This document shows positions 8,858-17,512 of a stretch of 64,000 nt of DNA, piece by piece. Origin of the DNA: Pseudomonadota bacterium (lineage in GTDB: Bacteria; Pseudomonadota; Gammaproteobacteria; Burkholderiales; Burkholderiaceae_C); assembly GCA_018241225.1 (NCBI GenBank), contig JAFEEG010000002.1, forward strand, positions 100,916 to 164,915, read 5' to 3'. The notes beneath the pieces are model-generated. The model was not told where the DNA came from and did not search any database. It saw only the letters and a program-made list of their open reading frames with translations. The stretch's first letter is position 1. Each line of letters begins with the position of its first letter. The translations under genes were made by a program, and so were the position numbers.

Positions 8858-9784
8858 ATGAACCTCACCCTGCGCCAGCTGCGCGCCTTCATCGCGGTGG
8901 CCGACTGCGCCAGCTTCACCGAGGCGGCCAAGCAGCTGCACCTGACGCAGGCGGCCATGAGCGTGCTGGTGCGCGAGCTGGAATCCGAGCTGGGCGTGCG
9001 CCTGCTGGACCGCAACACGCGGCGCGTGGAGCTGTCGGAGGCCGGCCGCGACCTCTACCCCTTTGCCCAGCGCATGCTCAGCGAACTCGACGATGCCGTG
9101 CACAGCGTGGGCGAGCTGCGCGACAAGAAGAAGGGCCTGCTGCGCGTGGCCGCGCCGCAGATGATGGCCTGCACGCTGATGCCGCAGGTGATTGCCGCTT
9201 ACCGCGAACGCTATCCGGACGTGGAAGTCCGGCTCCTGGACACGGTGCCCGAGCAGATGCTGGAGCGGGTGCTGGCCGGCCAGTCGGAACTGGCCATCGG
9301 CCCCGACGTGGTGGCGCCACCCGAGGTGCAGCGCCGGCCGCTGCTGCGCGACCGCCATCACTTTATCTGCAAGCCCGATCATCCCTTGGCGCGCAAGAAG
9401 CAGGTGCGCTGGCGCGAGCTGGCGGGGCTGCCCTTCATCGCGCCCACGCACGACTTCATGCGCCGGCTGGAGCCTGAACTGGCGGCGGCGGGCCTTGCCA
9501 CGCCCCTGATGCTGTTGCCGGTGCACCAGGTGTCCTACATGACGACCGCCCTGGGCCTGGTGGCGGCCGGGCTGGGCGTGACGGCGTGCCCCTCGTATTC
9601 CGCACCGCTGGTGCAGGGTCACGGCCTGGTGATGCGGCCGCTGGCCGAACCGGTGTTCTACCGCGAGGTGTGCATCTTCAACGCAGCCGCCAGGTCGTTG
9701 TCGCCGGCGGCGCAGAGCTTTGTCGAGTTCATCACTGCGTTCGTGATGACGACGACAGCGACGAAGAAGACCGGCAAGCCCTAG
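8858..9784 (+). CDS. LysR-family transcriptional regulator
   Basis: A 308-residue LysR-type regulator: winged HTH at residues 1-60 (MNLTLRQLRAFIAVAD, then SFTEAAKQLHLTQAAMSVLVRELE) and a substrate-binding-like effector domain from about residue 90. The start ATG at 8858 aligns with the usual LysR N terminus. It follows mnhG by 22 nt on the same strand and converges with a Bug-type receptor gene. LysR genes next to Bug receptors are common in Burkholderiales and often regulate them, but that link is inference here. The effector is unknown. Confidence 0.92.
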   Translation: MNLTLRQLRAFIAVADCASFTEAAKQLHLTQAAMSVLVRELESELGVRLLDRNTRRVELSEAGRDLYPFAQRMLSELDDAVHSVGELRDKKKGLLRVAAPQMMACTLMPQVIAAYRERYPDVEVRLLDTVPEQMLERVLAGQSELAIGPDVVAPPEVQRRPLLRDRHHFICKPDHPLARKKQVRWRELAGLPFIAPTHDFMRRLEPELAAAGLATPLMLLPVHQVSYMTTALGLVAAGLGVTACPSYSAPLVQGHGLVMRPLAEPVFYREVCIFNAAARSLSPAAQSFVEFITAFVMTTTATKKTGKP

Positions 9785-9792
9785 CCGGCCTT
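9767..9792. terminator. Candidate bidirectional terminator between lysR and the Bug receptor gene
   Basis: An imperfect hairpin (AAGACCGGC pairing with GCCGGCCTT, one mismatch, 8-nt loop) spans the end of the LysR gene. On the minus strand it is followed by a CT-rich run. It sits between two convergent genes, the expected place for a shared terminator. Confidence 0.45.
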
Positions 9793-9808
9793 CTTGCGCG
9801 GGCCCGTC

Positions 9809-10801
9809 TTACTCGATGGTGGCGCCCGAGGCCTGCACGATGCCCTTCCACTTCTCGTAGTCGGTCTTGAGCAGGCTGCCGAACTGTTCAGGCGTCATCG
9901 TCTGCGGCTCGGCGCCCTGGTCATGGATGGCCTGCTTCACGTCGGGCATTGCCAGCAGCTTGTTCACCTCGGCATTGACCTTGGCCACGATCTCGGGCGA
10001 AGTGCCGGCCGGCAGGAACAGGCCATACCAGGTGCTCACGTCGAAGTCCTTGTAGCCCTGCTCCGCCACGGTGGGCACGTCGGGCAGCGTGGTGCTGCGC
10101 TTGGCCGAGGTCACGGCCAGCGGACGCAGCTTGCCCGACTTGATCTGCGCCATGGCCGAGGGCAGCGAGGACACCATCAGGTCCACGTTGCCGGCCAGCA
10201 CGTCCATCATCGCGGCGTTGGAGCCCTTGTACGGTACGTGGCGGATCTTGATATTGGCCGCGCTCTTGAAGATCTCGCCGGCCAGGTGGATGGTGGTGCC
10301 GTTGCCGGGCGAGCCGAAGGTGATGGCATCGGGCTGGGCGCGCGCGGCGTCGACCACGTCCTTCAGGGTCTTGAACTTCGATTCGGTGCGCGTGACGATC
10401 ACCACCGGGGTGTAGGCCACGTGGGCCACGGCGACGAAGTCCTTGACGGGGTTGAAGCTCAGGTTCTTGTAGAGCCAGGGCGCAACGACCATGTTGTCCT
10501 TCTGGCCCATGACCATGTCGTAGCCGGTGGGCGCGGCGCGCGCGGCTTCGGCAATGCCGATGGTGCCGCCGGCGCCGGCACGGTTGTCGGGCACGACGTT
10601 CCACTTGCTCACTTCGTTGAGCTTGGTGGCCACCAGGCGCGACAGGATGTCGGTGCCGCCTCCGGGCGGGAAAGGCACGATCAGGCGAACGGGCTTGGTG
10701 GGGTAGTTGGCGGCGGCGCCTTGCTGGGCATGGGCGGGCGCCACGGAAAGGGCCAGCGCGAAGCCGGCCGCGGAGAGCAGCAATCTGCGGGTGGTGTTCA
10801 T
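9809..10801 (-). CDS. Bug/TctC-family extracytoplasmic solute receptor
   Basis: A 330-residue secreted protein with a Sec signal peptide (residues 1-25, cleavage near AHAQQ). The mature part has the Bug/TctC pattern: YPTKPVRLIVPFPPGGGTDILSR near the N terminus and PDNRAGAGGTIG soon after. These periplasmic receptors bind carboxylates and normally work with the TctAB permease, but no tctAB lies nearby, so this is one of the many orphan Bug proteins of Burkholderiales. Its ligand is unknown. Confidence 0.92.
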   Translation of the reverse strand: MNTTRRLLLSAAGFALALSVAPAHAQQGAAANYPTKPVRLIVPFPPGGGTDILSRLVATKLNEVSKWNVVPDNRAGAGGTIGIAEAARAAPTGYDMVMGQKDNMVVAPWLYKNLSFNPVKDFVAVAHVAYTPVVIVTRTESKFKTLKDVVDAARAQPDAITFGSPGNGTTIHLAGEIFKSAANIKIRHVPYKGSNAAMMDVLAGNVDLMVSSLPSAMAQIKSGKLRPLAVTSAKRSTTLPDVPTVAEQGYKDFDVSTWYGLFLPAGTSPEIVAKVNAEVNKLLAMPDVKQAIHDQGAEPQTMTPEQFGSLLKTDYEKWKGIVQASGATIE

Positions 10802-10864
10802 GGGGATGTCTCTTGTCTGGGGGAGGTGGCGCCGCAGTTTGCAGGAGACAGGGGGCCCACCTCT

Positions 10865-10877
10865 TCTCGATTCGAGA
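10865..10877. promoter_or_regulatory. Short palindrome upstream of the Bug receptor gene
   Basis: TCTCGA-T-TCGAGA is a perfect 6-bp inverted repeat 63 bp upstream of the receptor start, inside the only intergenic space available for its promoter. It is a plausible operator, but short and untested. Confidence 0.3.
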
Positions 10878-10901
10878 TTGGCCCCATAGCCAAACGAGAT
10901 A

Positions 10902-11369
10902 TCAGGAACTCGGGCTGGGAACGAGATGGCCGTCCCTGGCCGGGCTGGCGGCCGGTGCGGGCGTGGCGGGTTTGCCGGTGGCCGCGGCCACTGGCACCGC
11001 GGCGTCGCGCCTGGTCAGCTTGCCGTCGACCGTCGCGCCGCAATCCATGCGCAGTTGCGAATACTCGATGTTGCCCGTGACATGGGCGTTGGCCTGCAGG
11101 TCGACGAAATGATCGGCGATCACGTCACCGACGATGGTGCCGTTGACGATCAGGTCGTAGCCGCGCACGTTGCCGGTGATCTTGCCGTGCTCGCTCACCA
11201 CCAGCAGCGCCTGGCTGTCGGCCTTGCCGGTCACGTTGCCCTTGATGTGGCCGTCCATGCGCAGGCCTTCGGCGAATTCGAGGTCGCCAGCGATCACGAC
11301 GTCGCGCGCGATCAGGGTGGTGAACTTGGTCCGGCGGACATCGGGCGAGATTTTCTTGCTTCCAAACAT
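10902..11369 (-). CDS. Bactofilin
   Basis: A 155-residue protein whose residues ~15-110 form the bactofilin (DUF583) right-handed beta-helix: short repeats such as DVVIAGDLEFAEGLRMDGHIKGNVTG and GTIVGDVIADHFVDLQANAHVTGNI (each strand with regular G/V/I spacing). Flanking tails are disordered, the C-terminal one rich in Ala and Pro. Bactofilins polymerise without nucleotide at the membrane and organise cell-wall enzymes. It is the last gene of an M23-peptidase/small membrane protein/bactofilin set, an arrangement known for BacA with its M23 partner, and its job here is probably to localise that hydrolase. Confidence 0.93.
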   Translation of the reverse strand: MFGSKKISPDVRRTKFTTLIARDVVIAGDLEFAEGLRMDGHIKGNVTGKADSQALLVVSEHGKITGNVRGYDLIVNGTIVGDVIADHFVDLQANAHVTGNIEYSQLRMDCGATVDGKLTRRDAAVPVAAATGKPATPAPAASPARDGHLVPSPSS

Positions 11370-11407
11370 GAGGTTTCTTCTTCTCTGAATTCTTTTGAAG
11401 AGCGTCG

Positions 11408-11764
11408 TCAGCGGCGCGGCTGCGGCGTCTGGCCGCGCAGGAAGCGCAGTTCCTCGCTCAACCGCCGGACTTCGGCCGCCGATGCGTCGGCAGTCTCCTG
11501 CACGGCCGTTCGCGCCGCCACCTCCTGCTGCAGCGCGAGACGGGTGCGCGTCAGCTCCAGCTGGGCCTGATCGTCTTGCGGCGCTGTCGTGCAAGGCACG
11601 CATGCCGGGCCCGGCGCCCGCGCATAGCCGATGGCGGCTGCGGCGCCCAGCGCAAGACAGGCCGCGCAGCAAACCATCCATCTGCCAAGGCCTGCAATGC
11701 GCGAGCGGCGTGGCTGGGGGGCGTACGCGCCGCGGGTGAGATGGTCGAAGCTGCGCTCAGCCAT
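11408..11764 (-). CDS. Small membrane-anchored coiled-coil protein between M23 peptidase and bactofilin
   Basis: A 118-residue protein not assignable to a named family. It has a basic N-terminal tail, one membrane helix (about residues 29-46, WMVCCAACLALGAAAAIGY) and a charged coiled-coil C-terminal half (LELTRTRLALQQEVAARTAV onward). Its start overlaps the 3' end of the M23 gene by 8 nt, which chooses the ATG at 11764. Position and topology suggest an accessory linking the periplasmic peptidase to the bactofilin scaffold, in the way FtsB-like proteins do; this is inference. Confidence 0.7.
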   Translation of the reverse strand: MAERSFDHLTRGAYAPQPRRSRIAGLGRWMVCCAACLALGAAAAIGYARAPGPACVPCTTAPQDDQAQLELTRTRLALQQEVAARTAVQETADASAAEVRRLSEELRFLRGQTPQPRR

Positions 11765-12716
11765 CGATGGGATCGGCGAACAGGGCCATGTAGCCGGCCG
11801 GGTTGATGGGCGAGCCGTTCTCCAGCACCTCCATGTGCAGGTGCGGCCCGGTCGAACGACCCGTCGATCCGACGTCGGCAATGTGCTGGCGCGGCAAGAC
11901 CAGGTCGCCTTCGCGCACGGCCAGGCGCGATGCGTGCGCGTAGCGCGTCACGAGTCCGTTGCCGTGGTCGATTTCCACCACGTGTCCGTAGCCAGCCTTT
12001 TCGCCTGCGTAGATCACCCGGCCACCAGCCGTGGCAAGAATGGGCGTGCCGGTCGGCGCGGCCAGGTCGATGCCCGAATGAAAGCCCAGCCGGCTATTGA
12101 ACGGGTCCATGCGGTTGCCAAACGACGAGCTGAAGCGAGCACCGTCGATGGGCGCACGCCCCGGAATCGATGCCCAGGCATTGGCGTGTGCAACGGCCTC
12201 GCGCTCGAGCACCGTCAGCAGCGTGCCGATGCAGTCGATCTGCTCTTGCATGAGCCTGGCATCGGCCTGTGCCTGCGACACAGGCGCTTGCGGGCAGTTG
12301 CGGGGCGGCAGCATCGGGCCGCCTTCTCCGTCGCGCTTGCTGACGTCGTCTGCCTTTCGCGGCGCGGCCTTCTTGTCGGCCAGGCGAGACTGCAGATGGC
12401 GCAGCTCGCCGAGCTGCTTGGCCAGATACGCGATGCGCGGCTCGAACTGCGCAACCGATGCATTGAGCTTGCCGATTTCGCCCACCACGTAGTCGCGCGT
12501 TGCGCTGCGATGTGCGCTGCGGTCATCGCCCGGGGTGCCGCCAGGCACAGAAGACAGATGCATGCCGATGGCAACGCCAGCCGCAAGCGCAATCACTGAA
12601 AAGACAACGGCGGCGGTGCCCGCCATCGCCACTGCACTGCGGTGCGTGACGAAGCGAACCGAGCCGCTGCTCAAGCGACTCCTCGCGTCACCGAAGAATG
12701 AGAAAAACTGCTTCAT
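11757..12716 (-). CDS. M23-family metallopeptidase (LytM domain)
   Basis: A 319-residue protein with one N-terminal membrane anchor (about residues 25-48), a coiled-coil stretch (about residues 60-100) and a C-terminal LytM/M23 domain. Zinc-binding motifs are present: GFHSGIDLA (His and Asp) and GPHLHMEV (HxH). Such enzymes cut peptidoglycan cross-links in the periplasm. I chose ATG 12716 because an in-frame GTG at 12734 lies inside a terminator stem. It is the first gene of the peptidase/coiled-coil/bactofilin set. Confidence 0.92.
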   Translation of the reverse strand: MKQFFSFFGDARSRLSSGSVRFVTHRSAVAMAGTAAVVFSVIALAAGVAIGMHLSSVPGGTPGDDRSAHRSATRDYVVGEIGKLNASVAQFEPRIAYLAKQLGELRHLQSRLADKKAAPRKADDVSKRDGEGGPMLPPRNCPQAPVSQAQADARLMQEQIDCIGTLLTVLEREAVAHANAWASIPGRAPIDGARFSSSFGNRMDPFNSRLGFHSGIDLAAPTGTPILATAGGRVIYAGEKAGYGHVVEIDHGNGLVTRYAHASRLAVREGDLVLPRQHIADVGSTGRSTGPHLHMEVLENGSPINPAGYMALFADPIDG

Positions 12717-12728
12717 CAACAAGAAAAA

Positions 12729-12760
12729 GAACACGAGGTCAATGCCTCGTGTTCTATTTT
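12729..12760 (-). terminator. Strong hairpin terminator before the M23 gene
   Basis: A perfect 10-bp stem (GAACACGAGG with CCTCGTGTTC, 6-nt loop). On the minus strand it is followed by TTTTTCTT (12722-12728), and on the plus strand by TATTTT. It would end the cox/xdhC transcript. It lies only 12 nt before the M23 start, so there is no room for a separate promoter between them and it may act as an attenuator for the M23-bactofilin genes. Confidence 0.7.
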
Positions 12761-12868
12761 CCGTTGACTCGGTGACTATTTCCGCGCAAACGGGCCAGCG
12801 TTACACGGCCTAGTGGCTTGCAGGAGACGCACGCACCGCGCGCCTATTGCTAAAGGGCTACCCGGCCT

Positions 12869-13876
12869 TCACTCCTGTAGTGATTTCGCATGCGCCACTT
12901 CCATCTCGCGAGGCAGTGGCACACCGTTCTTCACCGCAAGAATTTCCGCCATCACGCTCACCGCGATCTCCGGAGGGGTCTTGCTGCCGATGTAGATGCC
13001 GATGGGTCCGCGCAAGCGCGCGAGCGAACTTTCGGTTTGCTCGAAGTGCTCGATCATGCGATCGCGCCGGGCATGCGCATTGCGGCGCGAGCCGATGGCG
13101 CCCACGTAGAACGCATCGGTCTCCAGCGCCTCCAGCAGGGCCAGGTCGTCGAGCTTGGGGTCGTGCGTCAACGCCACCACGCAACTGCGCCGGTCGGGGT
13201 TGAAGGTGCGCACCGCGTCGTCGGGCATTTCGGTGCTGATGGCAACACCGGGCACGTCCCACACGGTGCGGTATTCGGTGCGCGGGTCGCACAGCGTCAC
13301 GGCAAAGCCGGAGAAGCGGGCCATCGTCGCCAGGTACTCGGCCAGCTGGCCGGCACCGATCAGCAGCATGCGGTACTCGGGGCCGAAGGTGTTGACCAGT
13401 TCGTCGTCGGTCACCTTCAACTCGGCCGGTGCCAGCGAGGGCGCCAGGCGCACGCTGCCATCTTTGAGCGAGACGGTGCGCTGCATCATGTGGCCTTGCT
13501 CCAGCTCGGCCACCAGCGCCTGCAGTGCCTGCGCGTCGGGGTCGTATTCCAGCAGCAGCTCCAGCGTGCCGCCGCACGGCAGGCCGAAGCGATGCGCCTC
13601 GTCGGCCGTGATGCCGTACTTGACCATCGACGGCGCGCCGCTGGGCATGGCGTTGTCGGCGCCGTGGGCACGGCTGTAGCGGGCGATCAGGTCGTCCTCG
13701 ATGCAGCCACCCGAGACCGAGCCCACCACCGCGCCGTCTTCGGCCAGCGCCATGATCGAGCCCACGGGGCGCGGCGACGAGCCCCAGGTGCGCACCACCG
13801 TGGTCAGCAAGGCGCGCCGGCCGGCCAGGCGCCAATCGCGCAGGGTGCGCAGCACCATCACATCCAGGTTTTCCAT
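12869..13876 (-). CDS. coxI: XdhC/CoxI-family molybdenum cofactor maturation protein
   Basis: A 335-residue XdhC/CoxF/CoxI protein. The N-terminal XdhC part has GSIMALAEDG and SVSGGCIEDDL (about residues 40-62); the C-terminal Rossmann domain shows LLIGAGQLAEYL and YVGAIGSRRNAHARR. Known XdhC proteins bind molybdenum cofactor, promote its sulfuration and insert it into hydroxylases. As the last gene of the cox operon it very likely serves CoxL. The dinucleotide-like fold suggests NAD(P) or cofactor binding. Confidence 0.93.
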   Translation of the reverse strand: MENLDVMVLRTLRDWRLAGRRALLTTVVRTWGSSPRPVGSIMALAEDGAVVGSVSGGCIEDDLIARYSRAHGADNAMPSGAPSMVKYGITADEAHRFGLPCGGTLELLLEYDPDAQALQALVAELEQGHMMQRTVSLKDGSVRLAPSLAPAELKVTDDELVNTFGPEYRMLLIGAGQLAEYLATMARFSGFAVTLCDPRTEYRTVWDVPGVAISTEMPDDAVRTFNPDRRSCVVALTHDPKLDDLALLEALETDAFYVGAIGSRRNAHARRDRMIEHFEQTESSLARLRGPIGIYIGSKTPPEIAVSVMAEILAVKNGVPLPREMEVAHAKSLQE

Positions 13877-13915
13877 ATCTCGAATATCTCGCGCTGCGAA
13901 AGAGCAGGTACTCAG

Positions 13916-14467
13916 TCAGTCCTTTTTGCCGCCCAGGCCCAGGCGCTCCCGCCAGCTGCGCTTGGCGGGTTCTTCGTCCCCTTCGCCGGCCACGGCGTCG
14001 GTCGCTTCGGCGGCGGCCGGTGCATGCAGTGCCTGCAGCTCCTGGTCGAAGCGCTTGAAGAAATCGTCGGCCATCGACTTGGCCGCGCCGTCGATGAGGC
14101 GCTGGCCCAACTGCGCCACCTTGCCGCCCACCTGCGCCTGCACCGTGTAGCCCAGCTCGCAACCGGCGTCGTTGGGTGCCAGGCTCACTTCAGACGCACC
14201 CTTGCCGAAGCCGGCCACGCCACCCTGGCCTTCGAAGGCCAGCTTGTAGCTGGCCGGCGGCTGCACTTCGCTGAGCGTGACCTTGCCGTTGAACTTGGCC
14301 GACACCGGGCCGACCTTCACCGCCATGGAGACGGCGTACTGCCCGTCGCCGGTGCTCTCGAACTTGTCGCATCCGGGAAGGCATTTCTTGAGCATCTCGG
14401 GATCGTTGAGCGCGTCCCATGCCTGCTGCTGCGTGACAGCCAGTTGCCGCGTGCCTTGCATGTCCAT
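13916..14467 (-). CDS. coxG: CoxG-like SRPBCC-domain protein
   Basis: A 183-residue protein. Residues 1-145 are a CoxG/SRPBCC lipid-binding-like fold (WDALNDPEMLKKCLPGCDKF near the N terminus is the family signature). The C-terminal ~35 residues are basic and may be a membrane anchor, as proposed for CoxG in Oligotropha. Known CoxG recruits CO dehydrogenase to the membrane or quinone pool. It sits between coxE and xdhC in the operon. Confidence 0.92.
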   Translation of the reverse strand: MDMQGTRQLAVTQQQAWDALNDPEMLKKCLPGCDKFESTGDGQYAVSMAVKVGPVSAKFNGKVTLSEVQPPASYKLAFEGQGGVAGFGKGASEVSLAPNDAGCELGYTVQAQVGGKVAQLGQRLIDGAAKSMADDFFKRFDQELQALHAPAAAEATDAVAGEGDEEPAKRSWRERLGLGGKKD

Positions 14468-14513
14468 GCTGGTACTTCCTTGCTTGTGATGTGTGATGGA
14501 TCGGGGGGAATGG

Positions 14514-15722
14514 TCAGCGCGCGCCGCTCGTCTTCATGAGTGCGGCCAGGCTGCGGGCGAGTTGTTCCAGCGCGCTCAGATTGTGGACCGCGAGCATCGC
14601 GTCTGCATGGCGGTGCAACATGGCCGCACCGCGCGCAAGGGGTGCATAACCCTCGAAGCGCAGCAGCGGGTTGAGCCACAGCACGCGCCGTGCGTGGCGC
14701 TTGAGCCAGCGCAACTGCTCCTCGAGCACTTCGGGCTCGCCGGTATCCAGTCCGTCGCTGATGAGCAGCACCAGGCTGCGCCGCCCGGTGAGGCGGCGCG
14801 CGTGCCCGGTACGCAGTTGCACCAGCGATTCGCCAAGCCGCGTGCCGCCCGCGAAGTCGTCGATGGCCGCACTGGCGGCCAGGAGCATGTCGTCCGTATC
14901 GGCCAGGCGGAAGGCCGGTGTCAGGTCGGTCAGGTGCGTGCCGAAGGCGAACACGTCGCGCCGGCCGGCCCGACGGGTGGACGCATGCAGGAACGCCAGC
15001 AGCAGGCGTGCGTAACGCTCCATGGAGCCCGACACATCCACCAGCACCAGTAGCGGCAGGGGCTGCTCGCGCCGCACGAGCCTGGGCAGCCACACCAGCT
15101 CGCCGCCGGTGCGCCCGGCCTCGTGCAGCACGCCGGGCCAGTGCATGCGCGAATGGGCGCGGCCCGCTCCAGCATGACGAAGTCGCCGCGCAGGCAGCGT
15201 GGGCACGGGCAGCGCAATTTCGCGGGCCAGGCGCTCGACCAGCCGGTACTCCTCGGCGCCCAGGGCGTTGAAGTCGGCATGGTGCAGCCGGGCGCGTTCG
15301 CTGGCCGTCATGGCGGCATCGAACTGCACTTCCTTGTCGTTCTGCGCGGCCGGCTTGGGCACGCTGGGGGCGGCCAGTGCCTCGCGCACGCGCGGTCGGC
15401 GGCGCGGCGGCTCGGCCTTGCCCTCTGCGCTGGGAAGCATCTGGGCCAGCAGCTTGTTGGCCAGCTCCGGGTCCTGGAACCAGGCCTCGAACAGTTCTCG
15501 AAATACCAGGCGGTCCTGCTCGCGGCTGACCATGACGGCCTCCATGGCCGCGCTCAGGTCGTTCTTGGCCGAGATGCCGACGAGCGTTGCAGCCTGCGCG
15601 GCCAGCGCGATGCGCGCCGCATCCATGGGAACGCCCGCGCGGCGCAGGGCACGGCCGAAGGCGGCGATGTTGCCCGCCAGCTTGCCGCGACGGGCATCGC
15701 CGAGCTGCTGTACCTGGTTCAT
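14514..15722 (-). CDS. coxE: CoxE-like von Willebrand A-domain protein
   Basis: A 402-residue protein. The C-terminal half is a VWA domain with a MIDAS motif DVSGSM near residue 228 and a later DGLDTGEPE segment; the N-terminal half is the helical CoxE region. Together with the MoxR ATPase CoxD upstream it forms a chaperone pair that, in Oligotropha, builds the [CuSMoO2] active site of CoxL. The start ATG 15722 is set by the conserved N terminus, and the frame is open further upstream without support. Confidence 0.92.
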   Translation of the reverse strand: MNQVQQLGDARRGKLAGNIAAFGRALRRAGVPMDAARIALAAQAATLVGISAKNDLSAAMEAVMVSREQDRLVFRELFEAWFQDPELANKLLAQMLPSAEGKAEPPRRRPRVREALAAPSVPKPAAQNDKEVQFDAAMTASERARLHHADFNALGAEEYRLVERLAREIALPVPTLPARRLRHAGAGRAHSRMHWPGVLHEAGRTGGELVWLPRLVRREQPLPLLVLVDVSGSMERYARLLLAFLHASTRRAGRRDVFAFGTHLTDLTPAFRLADTDDMLLAASAAIDDFAGGTRLGESLVQLRTGHARRLTGRRSLVLLISDGLDTGEPEVLEEQLRWLKRHARRVLWLNPLLRFEGYAPLARGAAMLHRHADAMLAVHNLSALEQLARSLAALMKTSGAR

Positions 15723-15766
15723 CGAAACGCTCGCTCTTGCTGCTGCGTGAAGTGCGTGTGTACGCG

Positions 15767-16684
<918 letters not shown>

Positions 16685-16693
16685 CGAGCGAGG

Positions 16694-17485
16694 TTAACCG
16701 AGGGCCTTGGCGACGGCGCGCTGGGCCAGGACGCTGATCAGGTTGGCGCGGTAGGCCGCCGACGCATGCAGGTCGCTGTTCAGGTCGCTGGCATCGATCT
16801 TCACCGCGGCCGCTGCCTGCGGCGTGAAGCTCTTGTTCAGCGCATCTTCCAGGCCGGCATGGCGGAACACGCCGTTGCCAGCACCCGTGATGGCCACGCG
16901 CACGCCGCCATCGAACTGCGCCAGGAACACGCCCACCAGCGGGAAGTGCGAGGCCTGCTGCAGGTGCTTCTCGTACACCGCGCGCTTGGGAACGGGAAAG
17001 CGCACCGCCGTGATGAGCTCGCCGTCCTTCAGTGCGGTGGTGAACAGCCCCTGGAAGAAGTCGTCCGCCGCGATCTCGCGCTGCGTGGTGACCACCGTGG
17101 CGCCCGTGGCCAGCACGGCGCTGGGGTAGCAGGCCGCCGGGTCGTTGTTGGCCAGCGAGCCGCCGATGGTGCCCATGGTGCGCACCTGACGGTCGCCGAT
17201 GTGGTCGGCCAGCCAGGCCAGCGCCGGGAAGGCCGACTTCACGTCGGCATTGCGCGCCACGTCGGCATGCCGGGTCATGGCCCCGATCACGATCTGGTTG
17301 CCGTCCTTCTTGACGCCGGCCAACTCGGCGATGCCGCCCAGGTCGACCAGTTGCTCGGGCGCGGACAGGCGCAGCTTCATCGAGGCCAGCAGGGTCTGGC
17401 CACCGGCCAGCGGCTTGCCGCCCGCGGTGGCCAGCTTGACCGCATCGGCCAGCGAGGCGGGACGTTCGAAGGTGAATGCATACAT
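16694..17485 (-). CDS. coxM: Molybdenum hydroxylase medium (FAD) subunit, CoxM-like
   Basis: A 263-residue FAD-binding subunit. The two flavin motifs are AGGQTLLASMK (about residues 27-37, usual AGGxS/T) and TMGTIGGSLANNDP (about residues 105-118, TIGG). The N-terminal FERPASLADAV is typical. It passes electrons from the 2Fe-2S subunit CoxS to an acceptor. It follows coxL, giving the S-L-M order of form II clusters and not the M-S-L order of true CO dehydrogenase operons. Confidence 0.94.
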   Translation of the reverse strand: MYAFTFERPASLADAVKLATAGGKPLAGGQTLLASMKLRLSAPEQLVDLGGIAELAGVKKDGNQIVIGAMTRHADVARNADVKSAFPALAWLADHIGDRQVRTMGTIGGSLANNDPAACYPSAVLATGATVVTTQREIAADDFFQGLFTTALKDGELITAVRFPVPKRAVYEKHLQQASHFPLVGVFLAQFDGGVRVAITGAGNGVFRHAGLEDALNKSFTPQAAAAVKIDASDLNSDLHASAAYRANLISVLAQRAVAKALG

Positions 17486-17512
17486 GGTGATGTTCCTTCT
17501 CTGCGTTGTTCT

